Source: an uncultured Clostridia bacterium
GTDB taxonomy: Bacteria > Bacillota > Clostridia > Christensenellales > Aristaeellaceae
Direction of reading: 5' to 3'
Assembly: GCA_934632155.1 (NCBI GenBank)
Contig: CAKTXZ010000002.1
Location: forward strand, 147,112 to 211,111
Length of the DNA: 64,000 nt
Below the pieces are notes generated by a model. It did not search any database and was not told where the DNA came from. It saw nothing but the letters and a program-made list of their open reading frames with translations. Position 1 is the stretch's first letter. Every line of letters begins with the position of its first letter. Made by a program: the position numbers and the translations under genes. Of the stretch, positions 52,140 through 60,706 are shown piece after piece.

Positions 52140-53820
52140 AAAGCCGGGCGTTCCCATGGGCTTTCGCTGGAAGCTGACGCTTTCCTATCTGCTGATTGTC
52201 ACGCTGGCCATGGGCGCGTCGCTCGTTTCGCTCATGAGCGTTTCCAACCGCCATCAGCGCCGGCAGGCGGAGATCATTTTTGACAATGCGGCGGACGGCG
52301 TGTGCCATCAGGCGCTCAACAGGGCCGGGGCGATCAACAGCGTGCTGCTGCTGCTGACGCAGGATGAAACGCTCACCCGGATCATGAACGCGGATTATTA
52401 CAGCACGTTTGAGAAGGCGCAGGACGTGCTGTACGTGCTGGATCCCATCATGTCGATTCTCTATACGAATTATAAGGAAATCGTGGGCTACGAGGTGTAT
52501 ACGAACGGCGGCATCGCGGGCTGCCGCAGCAATTACATTCCCTTTGCAAAGGCGGACGAGCGGGCGCAGGCGCGCAATATTGCCTGCGCGATCGAGCCGT
52601 ATTGGCAATATGAGGATACGCTGGAGGATACGCTGGTTAAAACGTACCTGACCGTTTCCAGAAAATGCGTCTATCAGGGGACGCTGGAGGAATCGGCTGT
52701 GGTGACGCTCTACCTGAACGCCCAGACGCTGCTGCGCGATATCCTGCCGGATAACGGCCTGCCGGCCTTTGTGCGCATCGCGGATGAGCGCGGGCAGGCG
52801 TTTTACACCGCTGGCGAATGCGCGGAATCGGGCGACGCGGTGTTTTCCGCCGAGCGAAAAATGGCGGGTACGGGGTGGAGCGTTTATGTGCGGATGGACG
52901 CGTCGGCTATGATGCTCAGCGCGCCGGAGGCGATTCGGCTGCCGCTGATTATTCTGCTGTGCGTGCTGGCGGCCATCGTGCTGGTTTCCATTCTGCTGGC
53001 GCGCAATTTTTCCATGCGTATCCAGCGCTTGCAGCTGCAGCTGCGGCAGGTTGTGCCTTCGGCGTTCCATATCGATATTTCCGCGGATACGCAGGATGAA
53101 ATCGGCGACATCGCCAACAGCGTGGGGGAGATGATTCGCGAGACGCGCCATGTGCTGCTGGAGGGCTATCAGAACCGTATCGCCCGCCGGGAGGCGCAGA
53201 TTATCGCCCTTCAGGCGCAGATTAACCCCCATTTCCTGTTCAACACGTTGTCGAACCTGAACTGGCGCGTGCTGAAAAAGGGCGATATGGAGATGAGCCG
53301 GATTATTACCCAGCTTTCCAAGTTTTATTATGTTTCACTCAACGACGGAAAAAAGCTTTCTACCGTGCGCGGCGAGCTCAAGCACATGGATATCTATTTG
53401 CAAATTCAATCTGCCATTCGGGGCGAAGCGGTGCGCACGACGCTGGAAATTGACGAGGCGGCGTTGGATACGAGCATGCCGGGCGTGATTTTGCAGCCGT
53501 TGGTCGAAAATGCGATCGAGCATGGCGTTGGGGCGGTCGGCTTTGAGAAGGGGATGATTTGGCTGCGCGTAAAGGACGAGCCGGAGGAGGTTCGCATTAC
53601 GCTGCGCGATAACGGCCCCGGCATCCCGCCGGAGGTCATCGCTTCGCTGCACGCTGAGGGGACGCTCGGATACGGCCTGAAGAACGTCGATAAGCGTCTG
53701 AAGCTCTATTACGGCGAGGAGCGGGGCCTGATATTCCGTTCGCCGCCGGAGGGCGGAGCGGAGATTACCTTGCGCATTCCCAAGCAAACGCCTGAGCGCG
53801 AGGAGACGACGTGGAGCTAA
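52129..53820 (+). CDS. Sensor histidine kinase (YesM-like)
   Basis: A 563-residue membrane kinase. One helix near residues 16-38, an extracellular sensor domain of about 225 residues, a second helix (LPLIILLCVLAAIVLVSILL), a HAMP segment, the His-kinase domain with His368 in QINPHFLFNTL, and the ATPase domain with QPLVENAIEHGVG and DNGPGIPPEV. It senses an extracellular sugar, possibly through a binding protein, and phosphorylates the overlapping YesN-type regulator. Confidence 0.9.
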   Translation: MKHKKPGVPMGFRWKLTLSYLLIVTLAMGASLVSLMSVSNRHQRRQAEIIFDNAADGVCHQALNRAGAINSVLLLLTQDETLTRIMNADYYSTFEKAQDVLYVLDPIMSILYTNYKEIVGYEVYTNGGIAGCRSNYIPFAKADERAQARNIACAIEPYWQYEDTLEDTLVKTYLTVSRKCVYQGTLEESAVVTLYLNAQTLLRDILPDNGLPAFVRIADERGQAFYTAGECAESGDAVFSAERKMAGTGWSVYVRMDASAMMLSAPEAIRLPLIILLCVLAAIVLVSILLARNFSMRIQRLQLQLRQVVPSAFHIDISADTQDEIGDIANSVGEMIRETRHVLLEGYQNRIARREAQIIALQAQINPHFLFNTLSNLNWRVLKKGDMEMSRIITQLSKFYYVSLNDGKKLSTVRGELKHMDIYLQIQSAIRGEAVRTTLEIDEAALDTSMPGVILQPLVENAIEHGVGAVGFEKGMIWLRVKDEPEEVRITLRDNGPGIPPEVIASLHAEGTLGYGLKNVDKRLKLYYGEERGLIFRSPPEGGAEITLRIPKQTPEREETTWS

Positions 53821-53968
53821 TGCAATTCCGGCAGCAATTCCCCGCCGGTGTTGACGCGCTTCGGGCATGCTGCGCTGCTGCGTGTTTCTGACATAGCGTC
53901 AAGCGGCGCGTGCTGCGCGCCGGAGAGCTGTCGCATTCTTCCTTTGCACCGGATTCTTCCTTCTCTAT

Positions 53969-54017
53969 CAAACGCTCCGGTTTTCAGGCAGCGGCTGCCT
54001 GCGAACCGGAGCGTTTG
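53969..54017. repeat. Long perfect hairpin between convergent operons
   Basis: CAAACGCTCCGGTT (53969-53982) and AACCGGAGCGTTTG (54004-54017) form a perfect 14-bp stem enclosing a second stem CAGGCAGC/GCTGCCTG (53985-53992, 53994-54001). No T-run on either side. Probably a transcription barrier between the convergent kinase and maltodextrin operons. The rest of 53821-54042 has no gene. Confidence 0.6.
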
Positions 54018-54042
54018 CGTATACGGCTTGCGCTATCCGAAA

Positions 54043-54088
54043 ATCAAAACGGGGGAAGCGTTCCTGACGAACAGAAAACGCTTCCCCC
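54043..54088 (-). terminator. Terminator of the maltodextrin operon
   Basis: On the minus strand GGGGGAAGCGTT (54088-54077) pairs with AACGCTTCCCCC (54062-54051), followed by GTTTTGATTTT. Confidence 0.8.
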
Positions 54089-54102
54089 GCATGCTGTGGG
54101 GT

Positions 54103-55350
54103 TTACTGGACCGTGACGGTCTTTTCAGCAGGATTGAGGGTGATGGTGTGTTCGCCGGGCGCGACGAGGATGTTATCGCCGTTTTCCGTGCCGAACCAGT
54201 ATTCGTTTGCCACGTTGCCGCCGCAGCCGTAGACGCACTTGAAGGCAACCTTGCCGCCCGCCCATTCGGCGGTTTCCTTGTCGGTGAAGTTCACCTTCAG
54301 GGAATAGGTGCCGTCGCCGTTATCGGCCATCTTATAGGCTTCGTTTTCGGCGTTCGCGTCCGCGGCCCAGCCGCCGTTGCCGCAGGTGCCGACCACATAG
54401 TACGCGGGCGTCTCGCAGACGATGGGCGCGGCCAGCTTGTTATCCTCCGTCAGCTTGACGAAAACCATGTAGTGGCCCTTGGTAACCTTGATATTGCCGT
54501 TGTCGGTGGCAAACCACGCGTCGGAGGCATAATTCTTCACGCCGAATTCGCCCTCGTCGTCGTTGCAGTCAAATTCGCCGTACCAGATGTAATCCGAGCC
54601 GTTCTGCTTGAGCTTCACGTTCTGCTCCACATCCCAGCCAAGGAAGGATGCATGCACCTGCAGGTCAAAGGAATACTCGGCGGCCGCCGCGTCGCCCAGA
54701 CGCTCGGCGCTGATCTTGCACAGGGAGATGGTTTCCGCGTCGGTGGTCAGGGTCAGGCGATAGAAGCCGTCCTGCAGCACCTTGATGTTCGCGCCGGTGT
54801 CAAAGGCGTCCTCGCCGCCGCTCAGGTATTCGGACTTGACCACGTTGCGGCTGTCCAGACTGTCCACGGCCGACCACGCGTAGCCCTCGCCGATCACGGC
54901 GATTTTGAATTCGTCGCCCTCGTAGAGGTTGACCTCGATGGCGAAGGTGTTGAACTGGCCTTCAACGGGCTGCAGGCGATAGTTGTCCTGCGGCCAGACC
55001 TTGCCCCATGCGTTGTCCGGGTAGCCGGTCAGCGAACCGGCCAGCATCCACGGACGCTCGTCGGCCTTGGCGCTCTGCCATGCCACGAAGAGGGAGGTGT
55101 CCTTCTGGATGGGCCTGCCGTCGTAGGCGCGCAGCAGCGCGGGCGTGACGTAGATGCCCTGCAGCACGTAGCCTTCCTTTACATAGCCGATATCGGTGAC
55201 CGCTTCGCCCTTGGCGATTTCGAACTCGTTGAGGACGGTTACGCCGTCGCTGTCCACGATGGTGATTTTCACCTTTTCGTCCTCGGCCAGCGCCGCGCAG
55301 CAGCACAGGCACAGAACCAGCGCCAATAGGATAGAGAGAGCCTTTTTCAT
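54103..55350 (-). CDS. Secreted putative starch-binding protein
   Basis: A 415-residue exported protein with signal peptide (LALVLCLCCCAALAEDE). An N-terminal beta domain of about 60 residues is followed by three similar segments of about 110 residues. Each holds the pattern of an opening name-like strand (LAGSLTGYPDNAWGK; YYVVGTCGNGGWAAD), then a fed-back strand such as YRLTLTTDAETISL or TYSLKVNFTD. This pattern resembles SusE/SusF and CBM25/26-like starch-binding modules. It is the last gene of the maltodextrin operon, after a secreted amylase, which supports starch binding at the surface. Confidence 0.65.
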   Translation of the reverse strand: MKKALSILLALVLCLCCCAALAEDEKVKITIVDSDGVTVLNEFEIAKGEAVTDIGYVKEGYVLQGIYVTPALLRAYDGRPIQKDTSLFVAWQSAKADERPWMLAGSLTGYPDNAWGKVWPQDNYRLQPVEGQFNTFAIEVNLYEGDEFKIAVIGEGYAWSAVDSLDSRNVVKSEYLSGGEDAFDTGANIKVLQDGFYRLTLTTDAETISLCKISAERLGDAAAAEYSFDLQVHASFLGWDVEQNVKLKQNGSDYIWYGEFDCNDDEGEFGVKNYASDAWFATDNGNIKVTKGHYMVFVKLTEDNKLAAPIVCETPAYYVVGTCGNGGWAADANAENEAYKMADNGDGTYSLKVNFTDKETAEWAGGKVAFKCVYGCGGNVANEYWFGTENGDNILVAPGEHTITLNPAEKTVTVQ

Positions 55351-55397
55351 GGATATTCCTCCTTTTATTTTGATAATCCCCTTGCGGGGCTCATCTC

Positions 55398-56885
55398 TTA
55401 CTGAAAAACCGCGATGCCATAGGAGGGGACGAACGCCTCGTCGTTCTGGACCTCCGCCTCGCCCCAGATTTCCAATTCACCCGCCAGACGCGTATAGCCG
55501 CCGGGCAGGGGGAAGGAAAGATCGTCGACGGACAGGTTGACCGCGATGAGAATCTTATCGCCCTGCCAATCCTTTTCAATCAGGCACAGGTTTACGTCCG
55601 GGCTTTCCAGAACGGACGGCGTGCCGCGCGCAATCTGCGGGAACTGACGCCGCAGCGCCATGGCCGCGCGGTAGTAACTGAGGATGGAGAGCGGGTTATT
55701 TTCCTGATCCTGCACGGAGGGGAAGGGATAATCGGCGACCGTTGTGCCGGGCGGGCAGAGGGTGATGTTCATCTTTTTATCCCAGAACATGCCCAGACGC
55801 TTGTTCGGGTCGTTCCCTGTTCCGGCCATACCGATTTCATCGCCGTAGTAAACAAAGATGGAGCCGTTGAGAATGCTCAGCAGGCCGCAGGCCATCTTGG
55901 CGTTCGTGGGTGAATTGGTTCCGAGGCTGTTGATGATGCGCGGCGTATCGTGATTGCCAAGGAAGGGCGTCATGACGTAATCGCCAAGCTCCCGCTGGAG
56001 CAGCTTGACGACATTGCCCAGGCTTTCGCCCTTCTTTTCCACATCACTTCCCAGAATTTTGGCGATGTAGCCGCCGCCCTGCGCGACCGGAAAGGCAAAG
56101 AAGCTGTCCGCCCCGCTGGCGTAGTAATCGTGAATGGTGTACAGGCTGTCCCAGCATTCGCCCACAATGAAGCAATCGGGGCGAATGGCCTTGGCCGCGT
56201 CGTTCAGCCAGCGCAGGAAAGCAATGTTCTTTTCCTTATTTCCGGTGTAATAGCTCGTGACTGCGTCCAGCCGGAAGCCGTCCACGCCCATTTCGAGCCA
56301 GAAGCGCATGACGGCTTCGATTTCCGCGAGCACCTGCGGGTTATCAAGGTTCAGATCCGGCATGGTGGAAACAAAACGGGATTCGAAGTACGTGCCGTCC
56401 GGCAGCGCGTTATAGCCCGTCTTTGGCGTATCGGAAAAGTTGTAATACGTGCGGTAGGGCGAATCGGCGCTGGCCTTGGCGGCCTGAAACCACGGGTGCT
56501 CGCTGGAGGTGTGATTGACCACCAGATCAAGGATGACCTTGATGCCCGCCTCATGCGCGGCGGTCAGAAAGGCCTGAAAATCCGCCATGGTTCCGTACTG
56601 CGGGTCGACGGCGCAATAGTCCGTTACGTCGTATTTGTGGTAACTGGGGGACGGATGAATGGGCATGAGCCATATGCCGTCCACATGCAGGGATTGAAGA
56701 TAGGGCAGTTTTTCCTTCAGGCCGACAAAATCGCCGATCCGGTCGCCGTTGCCGTCGGCGTACGAATAGACGAAAATCTCGTACCAATTGTCCGCCAGCG
56801 CCGCGTCGTCGTTCTGCAGCGCCAAGGCGGGCGCGGCGGAGACGAGGAGACAGGCGGCCAGCAGGAACGCGAGCAATCTTTTCAT
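55398..56885 (-). CDS. Secreted GH13 alpha-amylase
   Basis: A 495-residue exported amylase. After the signal peptide (FLLAACLLVSAAPALA) the four GH13 regions are visible: DLVVNH, GFRLDAV (nucleophile Asp), VGECWD (acid/base Glu) and LGNHDTPR (Asp). The start NWYEIFVYSYADGNGDRIGD is typical of small-loop amylases. It cuts starch outside the cell for the transporter encoded just upstream. AAGGAG lies before the ATG. Confidence 0.9.
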   Translation of the reverse strand: MKRLLAFLLAACLLVSAAPALALQNDDAALADNWYEIFVYSYADGNGDRIGDFVGLKEKLPYLQSLHVDGIWLMPIHPSPSYHKYDVTDYCAVDPQYGTMADFQAFLTAAHEAGIKVILDLVVNHTSSEHPWFQAAKASADSPYRTYYNFSDTPKTGYNALPDGTYFESRFVSTMPDLNLDNPQVLAEIEAVMRFWLEMGVDGFRLDAVTSYYTGNKEKNIAFLRWLNDAAKAIRPDCFIVGECWDSLYTIHDYYASGADSFFAFPVAQGGGYIAKILGSDVEKKGESLGNVVKLLQRELGDYVMTPFLGNHDTPRIINSLGTNSPTNAKMACGLLSILNGSIFVYYGDEIGMAGTGNDPNKRLGMFWDKKMNITLCPPGTTVADYPFPSVQDQENNPLSILSYYRAAMALRRQFPQIARGTPSVLESPDVNLCLIEKDWQGDKILIAVNLSVDDLSFPLPGGYTRLAGELEIWGEAEVQNDEAFVPSYGIAVFQ

Positions 56886-56954
56886 GGGCAGGCTCCTTTC
56901 GGTGGGGCAGGAAGGGACTTTGGGGAAAACGCGCTTTCGCAGGCCTGTTTTCCT

Positions 56955-57830
56955 TTATCCCTTCACAGCGCCGGCGGTGAGACCGTTGACGATGTGCTTG
57001 ACAAGGCAGAAATAGAGAATCACGATGGGCACGGCGATGAACACGCTGCCGGCGGCAAAGCGGGAAAAGTGCGTTTCCGGCATGGAGAACAGGCCGACGG
57101 CGACCGTCCACTGATCGCGGTTTTTGAGCAGCAGCTTGGGCAGCAGGCAGTCGCTCCACGGCCAAGCGAACTGTGTAAGCGCGGTGTAGACGATCATGGG
57201 CTTGGACAGCGGCAGTGTGATTTTGGTAAAAATTTGAAGGTTTGTTGCGCCGTCGATGCGCGCCGCCTCGTGGATGGTGGCGGGAATCGTGTCAAAGTAT
57301 CCCTTTTGCACCAGATACCCCATCGGCGCGGTGCCTGCGTAGAGGAAAATCAACGCCTCCAGCCGGTTGAGCAGCCCCAGCTGCGCCATGATGATGTAGA
57401 TGGCGGTCATTCCCATGAAGCCGGGAAACATGCCCAGCACCAGCGTCAGGTTCTTCACCGCGTTGCGCCCCTTGAAGCGGAAACGGCTCATGACATAGCC
57501 GGTCAGAATGACCAGCACCGTGCCGAATACGCAGCTCATGGACGCGACGTAGAGGGTGTTAAAGAACCATTGGCGGTAGGGGTAGAGCCCGTTGACGTCA
57601 TCGGTAAAGAGGTCGACGAAGGTTTTCAGGCTGTATTCCGTCGGGAAGAAGCCGTGAATTTCGTACAGGCTGCCCGATTTGCTCAGCGAGGCCAGAATCA
57701 GCCACAGACAGGGGAACAGAAAAATCAGGGAAACGACGATCAGCGCCAGATAGGTGAACCCATCGTCCACGGCGCGGCGCAGCGTCAGCTTTCGTTTTCC
57801 GGGCTTGGCCGGCATGGCGTGTGCGCTCAT
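56955..57830 (-). CDS. malG: Maltodextrin ABC permease MalG type
   Basis: A 291-residue subunit with six helices. The EAA loop is EAARIDGATNLQIFTKITLP and the C-terminus ends HIVNGLTAGAVKG, as in MalG. The start overlaps the malF stop by 4 bases. Confidence 0.88.
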   Translation of the reverse strand: MSAHAMPAKPGKRKLTLRRAVDDGFTYLALIVVSLIFLFPCLWLILASLSKSGSLYEIHGFFPTEYSLKTFVDLFTDDVNGLYPYRQWFFNTLYVASMSCVFGTVLVILTGYVMSRFRFKGRNAVKNLTLVLGMFPGFMGMTAIYIIMAQLGLLNRLEALIFLYAGTAPMGYLVQKGYFDTIPATIHEAARIDGATNLQIFTKITLPLSKPMIVYTALTQFAWPWSDCLLPKLLLKNRDQWTVAVGLFSMPETHFSRFAAGSVFIAVPIVILYFCLVKHIVNGLTAGAVKG

Positions 57831-59206
57831 TGATAGGTGTCCTCCTGCTTATAGGCCGCGGAACGAATGTAGACCGTCAGGGAGAGCGTGGCTGTGATGA
57901 CGAAAATCATCAGCGAGATGGCCGCGCCGACGGAATAGTAATTGTTGTCCACGGACAGGTTGTAGAGCCAGTTAATCAGCAGGTCGGTATCCGAGGCGAG
58001 GAAATAATCGCCGTAATTGGAGATAACGCCGCTGCGCATGAAGAAGAAGATGCCGAAGTTGTTGAAATTGCCCACGAACTGGCCGATGAGCACGGGCGTG
58101 GTGGAGAAGACGACGAAGGGCAGCGTGATCTTACGGAACTGCTGGAAAGGCGTCGCGCCGTCCAACGAGGAGGCCTCGTACAGGTCGTGATTGATATTGG
58201 TGAGGATGCCGGTGGTCATCAGCATGATGGAGGGAACCGAAATCCATGCGTTGACAAACAGACCGATGCCGCGCGCCCACCATTTGGCGGATGCATCGTT
58301 GGTTAGGAAGAAAATGGTATCCTTCCCGGCGGCGGCCAGCAGGCTGTTGATCGGCCCGGACTGGGAAAACATGAATTTGAAGCCCAGCATGGAGATGAAG
58401 CCGGGGATGGCGTAGGCGAGGATCGGGAACGCCCGCCATACTTTGGAGCCGCGTACGTTCTTCTTGTTCAGCAGCAGCGCCAGCCCCAGACCGCACAGGA
58501 AATTGACGGCCGTGGTGCTCACTGCCCACAGCACGTTCCACGACAGAATCTTCCCGAACGTGCTGCCCAGCTTGCCGACGCTGAAAATCTTTTGCCATGC
58601 GGAGAAGCTCCAATCGGCCAGCTTGGGGTACACAACGTCGCCGCCCAGATTGGTAAAGGCGATGAGAATCATGAAGATGATGGGCAGCACCGAGAAAATC
58701 ATCACCGTAACCAGCGGCAGACACAGCGCCGCGATATGAAACCGTTCGTCTGCCAGCGCGGCCAGCGTCTCGGGGAAGGAGCGCGGCTTTTTGCCCTTTT
58801 CAACCTGCCGCGCCGTAAACGCCGCGTCGCGGATATTGCAGACCCACAGCAGAATCAAAAAGCACAGCAGAATGATGGCGAAAATGCCCAGAATCAGCAT
58901 GTTCATGCTGTTATCGCCCTTTACGCCCATCCACAGGTCTTCTTCCTGCGTGCCGAGGGTAAAAAAGCCGATAAAATCCTGCGCGCCGCGGGCGATGAAA
59001 TACCATATGCCCGCGGCCTCCAGCCCCATGAAGAGCAGCCCCTTGATGATCTGCCCGTAGCAGAGCTGCCCCAGCCCCATTACGGCGGCGGAGAGCCACA
59101 CCCGAGCGGGCGCCCAGCGAATGAAGCGGGCAAGCGCCTGCGTCCCCGCCCGAAGGCGGGCGAGGGGGGCGCGGCGGGCGGCGTGTTTGGTCGCCTGAAT
59201 AGTCAT
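57827..59206 (-). CDS. malF: Maltodextrin ABC permease MalF type
   Basis: A 459-residue subunit. Extra N-terminal helices (about 45-150) precede the six-helix core. The EAA loop is EASSLDGATPFQQFRKITLP. This longer form matches Firmicutes maltodextrin MalF proteins. Cotranscribed with malE (30 bases upstream) and malG. No cognate ATPase is in the operon, so a shared MsmX-like ATPase is likely. Confidence 0.88.
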   Translation of the reverse strand: MTIQATKHAARRAPLARLRAGTQALARFIRWAPARVWLSAAVMGLGQLCYGQIIKGLLFMGLEAAGIWYFIARGAQDFIGFFTLGTQEEDLWMGVKGDNSMNMLILGIFAIILLCFLILLWVCNIRDAAFTARQVEKGKKPRSFPETLAALADERFHIAALCLPLVTVMIFSVLPIIFMILIAFTNLGGDVVYPKLADWSFSAWQKIFSVGKLGSTFGKILSWNVLWAVSTTAVNFLCGLGLALLLNKKNVRGSKVWRAFPILAYAIPGFISMLGFKFMFSQSGPINSLLAAAGKDTIFFLTNDASAKWWARGIGLFVNAWISVPSIMLMTTGILTNINHDLYEASSLDGATPFQQFRKITLPFVVFSTTPVLIGQFVGNFNNFGIFFFMRSGVISNYGDYFLASDTDLLINWLYNLSVDNNYYSVGAAISLMIFVITATLSLTVYIRSAAYKQEDTYQ

Positions 59207-59236
59207 GACGGACGACTCCTTCCGAATAAGCGCGGC

Positions 59237-60703
59237 TTACGCCAAGGTGTGAATCGCGTCGAAAATCTGCTGCACCATGCGCTCCAGCCCCTGCTGGATT
59301 TTATCGATGGTTTCGTACAGCTCCGCTTCGCCGCGGGAGAGACGGAACGCGTCGGTGCACAGGTCGATCAGGAAGGATTCGCCCGGCGTCCAGATCTGGG
59401 CGGTTTCGTTGATGGCGGGCATCACGTCGATGTAGCCCTCGTTCAGGTTGTCAAAGATCATTTGCACGGTCGCGTCGGTTTGGCCGATGGTCGCGGCGGC
59501 GTCGCTGCGGGCGGGGGTAATGCCCAGCACCTGATTGCGCAGCATCACCTGCTCGTAGCTCGCGACAAATTCGACGAAGGCGAGCGACGCGTTGGGGCAT
59601 TCGGTGTAGGCCGAAATGCCGTAGCCGTTCACGCCGCCCATCATTTTGGTGCGGACGGTTTTGTTTTCCATATCCAGAATGGTGTCCTGCCACGCATCGG
59701 CGGTCAGATCGGCGGAGGCGGGAAGCCGCGGCACGTTAATCATCTTCAGGTCGGCCTCGGCCTCCTCCTTGGTCCAGTTGCCGGTGTTGACCATCGCGCG
59801 GATAAACATTTGCTTAACGTCCGGCGTGGTAATGGTGCAGAGCATCTTGCCCTGCGCCAGATAGGCGTAGGCGGCGGAGGCGAAGGCCTTGTCCAGCACC
59901 TCGGTGTTGTTCATCAGGGCGGCCCACTGGCGCAGCATGTTCACGCCCTTGGCCGCGCCGCCCTTGGCCAGCCCGATGTCGTCGGGATTGGTATTCGCAT
60001 CGCCAAAGACGTACGCGCCGTAGGTCAGCATGTAGCCGACGGAGAAATATACGTCGACCAGATCGTCCAGATAGCCGTATTCGGTTTTCCCGCCGTTTTC
60101 CTGAATGTCCCGGCTCAGGGCGTAAAGGGCGGTGAAGGTTTCAAAGAAATCGGGCGTGCCGTTCTGGTTCAAATCCCACTCCGCCTGCCAGTTTTCCGGC
60201 AGCATGGATTCGATGTAGAACAGCATGCCGCTTTGCACGTTGACGGGCACGCCGCAGTAGAAATCCTCGCCGTACATTTGCATTTTGTAGGCGTCCCACG
60301 CGTTTTGGGGAATCATGGCGCGGCTTTCAAGGCTGTAGACGGGCAGGGGCAGCAGGTGCTTCTTGGTGGCGTATTTCATGAGGATGTCGTTGGCCTGATA
60401 CCATACGTCCGGGCCGTAGCCGTAAGGGCCGTCGGTCGCCAGATCGCTGTACTGGTCGATGTCCATGATCTGGGCGGAAACGCCCTGATCGCGGTAGGCC
60501 TCGTTGAAGGCGTCGATGAGCTGCTGCACATAGCCCAGCTCAATCGCCGTGTTGTTTTCCAGTACGTTGACCACGGCGCCCTTTTCCAGCTGCCCGTTAA
60601 AGCGGGCGGTAACGGCCTTATAGCGCTCGCTCCCCTCGGCGAGGGTCGGCGCGCAGGCGCACAGCAGTGCAAGACAGAGAAGCAGCGCAAGCGTCCTTTT
60701 CAT
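59237..60703 (-). CDS. malE: Maltodextrin-binding protein MalE type
   Basis: A 488-residue sugar-binding protein. The signal peptide LALLLCLALLCACAPTLAEG has Cys residues that could form a lipobox. Features of the family are YGYGPDVWYQANDILMKYAT, YCGVPVNVQSGMLFYI and VNGYGISAYTECPNASLAFV. It lies between the GH13 gene and malF-malG, which defines the maltodextrin importer. Confidence 0.85.
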   Translation of the reverse strand: MKRTLALLLCLALLCACAPTLAEGSERYKAVTARFNGQLEKGAVVNVLENNTAIELGYVQQLIDAFNEAYRDQGVSAQIMDIDQYSDLATDGPYGYGPDVWYQANDILMKYATKKHLLPLPVYSLESRAMIPQNAWDAYKMQMYGEDFYCGVPVNVQSGMLFYIESMLPENWQAEWDLNQNGTPDFFETFTALYALSRDIQENGGKTEYGYLDDLVDVYFSVGYMLTYGAYVFGDANTNPDDIGLAKGGAAKGVNMLRQWAALMNNTEVLDKAFASAAYAYLAQGKMLCTITTPDVKQMFIRAMVNTGNWTKEEAEADLKMINVPRLPASADLTADAWQDTILDMENKTVRTKMMGGVNGYGISAYTECPNASLAFVEFVASYEQVMLRNQVLGITPARSDAAATIGQTDATVQMIFDNLNEGYIDVMPAINETAQIWTPGESFLIDLCTDAFRLSRGEAELYETIDKIQQGLERMVQQIFDAIHTLA

Positions 60704-60706
60704 GGT

